64,000 nt of DNA from an uncultured Gammaproteobacteria bacterium. GTDB lineage: Bacteria > Pseudomonadota > Gammaproteobacteria > Eutrophobiales > Eutrophobiaceae. The stretch spans positions 434,001 to 498,000 of the forward strand of contig CALSRS010000001.1 in NCBI GenBank assembly GCA_943788815.1. The letters are read 5' to 3'. Position 1 is the first letter of the stretch. Each line of letters opens with the position of its first letter. Below the pieces are notes generated by a model. It did no database searches. It saw only the letters and a program-made list of their open reading frames with translations, and had not been told where the DNA came from. Shown here piece by piece: positions 63,507-64,000 of this stretch. A program made the position numbers and the translations under genes.

Positions 63507-64000
63507 TCAACGTATAAAGTCAGGATCGGGAATCCTCACGGCAGGAAGATTTTGTTTATGCAGAATATCATTCTCCGCTGCCATGCCATTGAGATAAAGA
63601 ATATAAGCAGTCAATGAATAGGTCTCATCTGGACTTAATTTGATATCGCGTTCTCCAGCCCCTGACGTCCCTAAGGGCATAGTCCGGTAGATCTTGTCCC
63701 AGGTATGGATAGGATATATTCGTAGGTAGCCGGTCAATTCAGGTGCACTGCCATTTATTCCATTTTCACCATGACAGGACTCGCAAGATTCTTGATACAT
63801 AATCTTTCCTTGCACAGCCGTTCCTTTTCCTTCGGGAATTTCTTTCCCGGCAGGGTCCAGAGTCTTGTCCCAGTCGCTGATTTCTTCTTGTGTTGCGCTC
63901 CTACCTATTTCATATTGTAGGCCTTGACCACTGGCAGATAAGTGCCATCCGAATAATACGAGTAGTGTGAATGCCGCTAGTCTGACTCGCAATGAAGTCA
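63507..64000 (-). CDS. SoxD-like monohaem cytochrome c (start at the window edge)
   Basis: A second small SoxD-type cytochrome, at least 161 residues. A signal peptide ends near SASGQG, followed by YEIGRSATQEEISDWDKTLDPAGKEIPEGKGTAV and the haem motif C-E-S-C-H. It is a paralogue of the cytochrome on the other side of soxC. A TTG at 63992 is in frame, but the codon at 63999-64001 reads NTG and may be the real start, one base outside the window. A 153-bp spacer separates it from soxC. Confidence 0.88.
   Translation of the reverse strand, partial: TSLRVRLAAFTLLVLFGWHLSASGQGLQYEIGRSATQEEISDWDKTLDPAGKEIPEGKGTAVQGKIMYQESCESCHGENGINGSAPELTGYLRIYPIHTWDKIYRTMPLGTSGAGERDIKLSPDETYSLTAYILYLNGMAAENDILHKQNLPAVRIPDPDFIR

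Overview
The window looks like a piece of a gammaproteobacterial chromosome. The housekeeping genes point there: parC, parE, htpX, xseB-ispA, folE2, mazG, hslR, slyX and an AmpG-like permease. A SoxC-type sulfane dehydrogenase with two SoxD-like cytochromes at the right end suggests a sulfur-oxidising lifestyle. The rubrerythrin / Fe-S oxidoreductase / DUF3501 block suggests defence against oxygen or peroxide. No rRNA, tRNA or CRISPR array was recognised.

Layout. (1) 1-5 kb: two tandem paralogous PQQ-type quinoproteins with an N-terminal haem c, visibly more GC-rich than the rest; the first runs off the left edge. (2) 5-13.5 kb: an accessory zone holding a duplicated slyX, a Fic protein, a TolB-like propeller, an orphan gene and an IS3-family element whose two neighbours are both truncated at its ends. 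(3) 13.5-25.5 kb: almost only exported proteins on the minus strand: a quinoprotein lipoprotein, an amidohydrolase, a Kelch protein, an ankyrin protein and a DUF1552/DUF1592 pair. (4) 25.5-38 kb: methyltransferase, TauE/SafE exporter, HtpX, ParC, ParE, arylamine N-acetyltransferase, a GIY-YIG nuclease and a second amidohydrolase, separated by long repeat-filled spacers. (5) 38-48 kb: the rubrerythrin block, isoprenoid and folate genes, MazG, HNH nuclease, an alanine-zipper lipoprotein, L,D-transpeptidase, MoaB, Hsp15 and a nitroreductase. (6) 48-57 kb: a MoxR / DUF58 / transglutaminase operon followed by a PP2C phosphatase fused to an FGE-like domain. (7) 57-64 kb: molybdenum cofactor genes moaA, mobA, moeA, moaE, moaD and moaC, next to the Mo-cofactor enzyme SoxC that would use their product.

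The most unusual content is between the genes. From 2 to about 47.5 kb the spacers hold a modular family of hairpin repeats (stems that covary around a GAAA or TTTC loop, paired in inverted orientation around a central hairpin). One copy carries a small GIY-YIG nuclease exactly in the position of the central hairpin, which suggests an autonomous form of the element. A second family, 7-bp G-rich tandem repeats, begins inside the stop codon of six different genes and puts stop codons in all three frames. A third, about 65 bp long, abuts the 3' ends of three consecutive unrelated genes in a cassette-like way. The functional readings of all three are inference.
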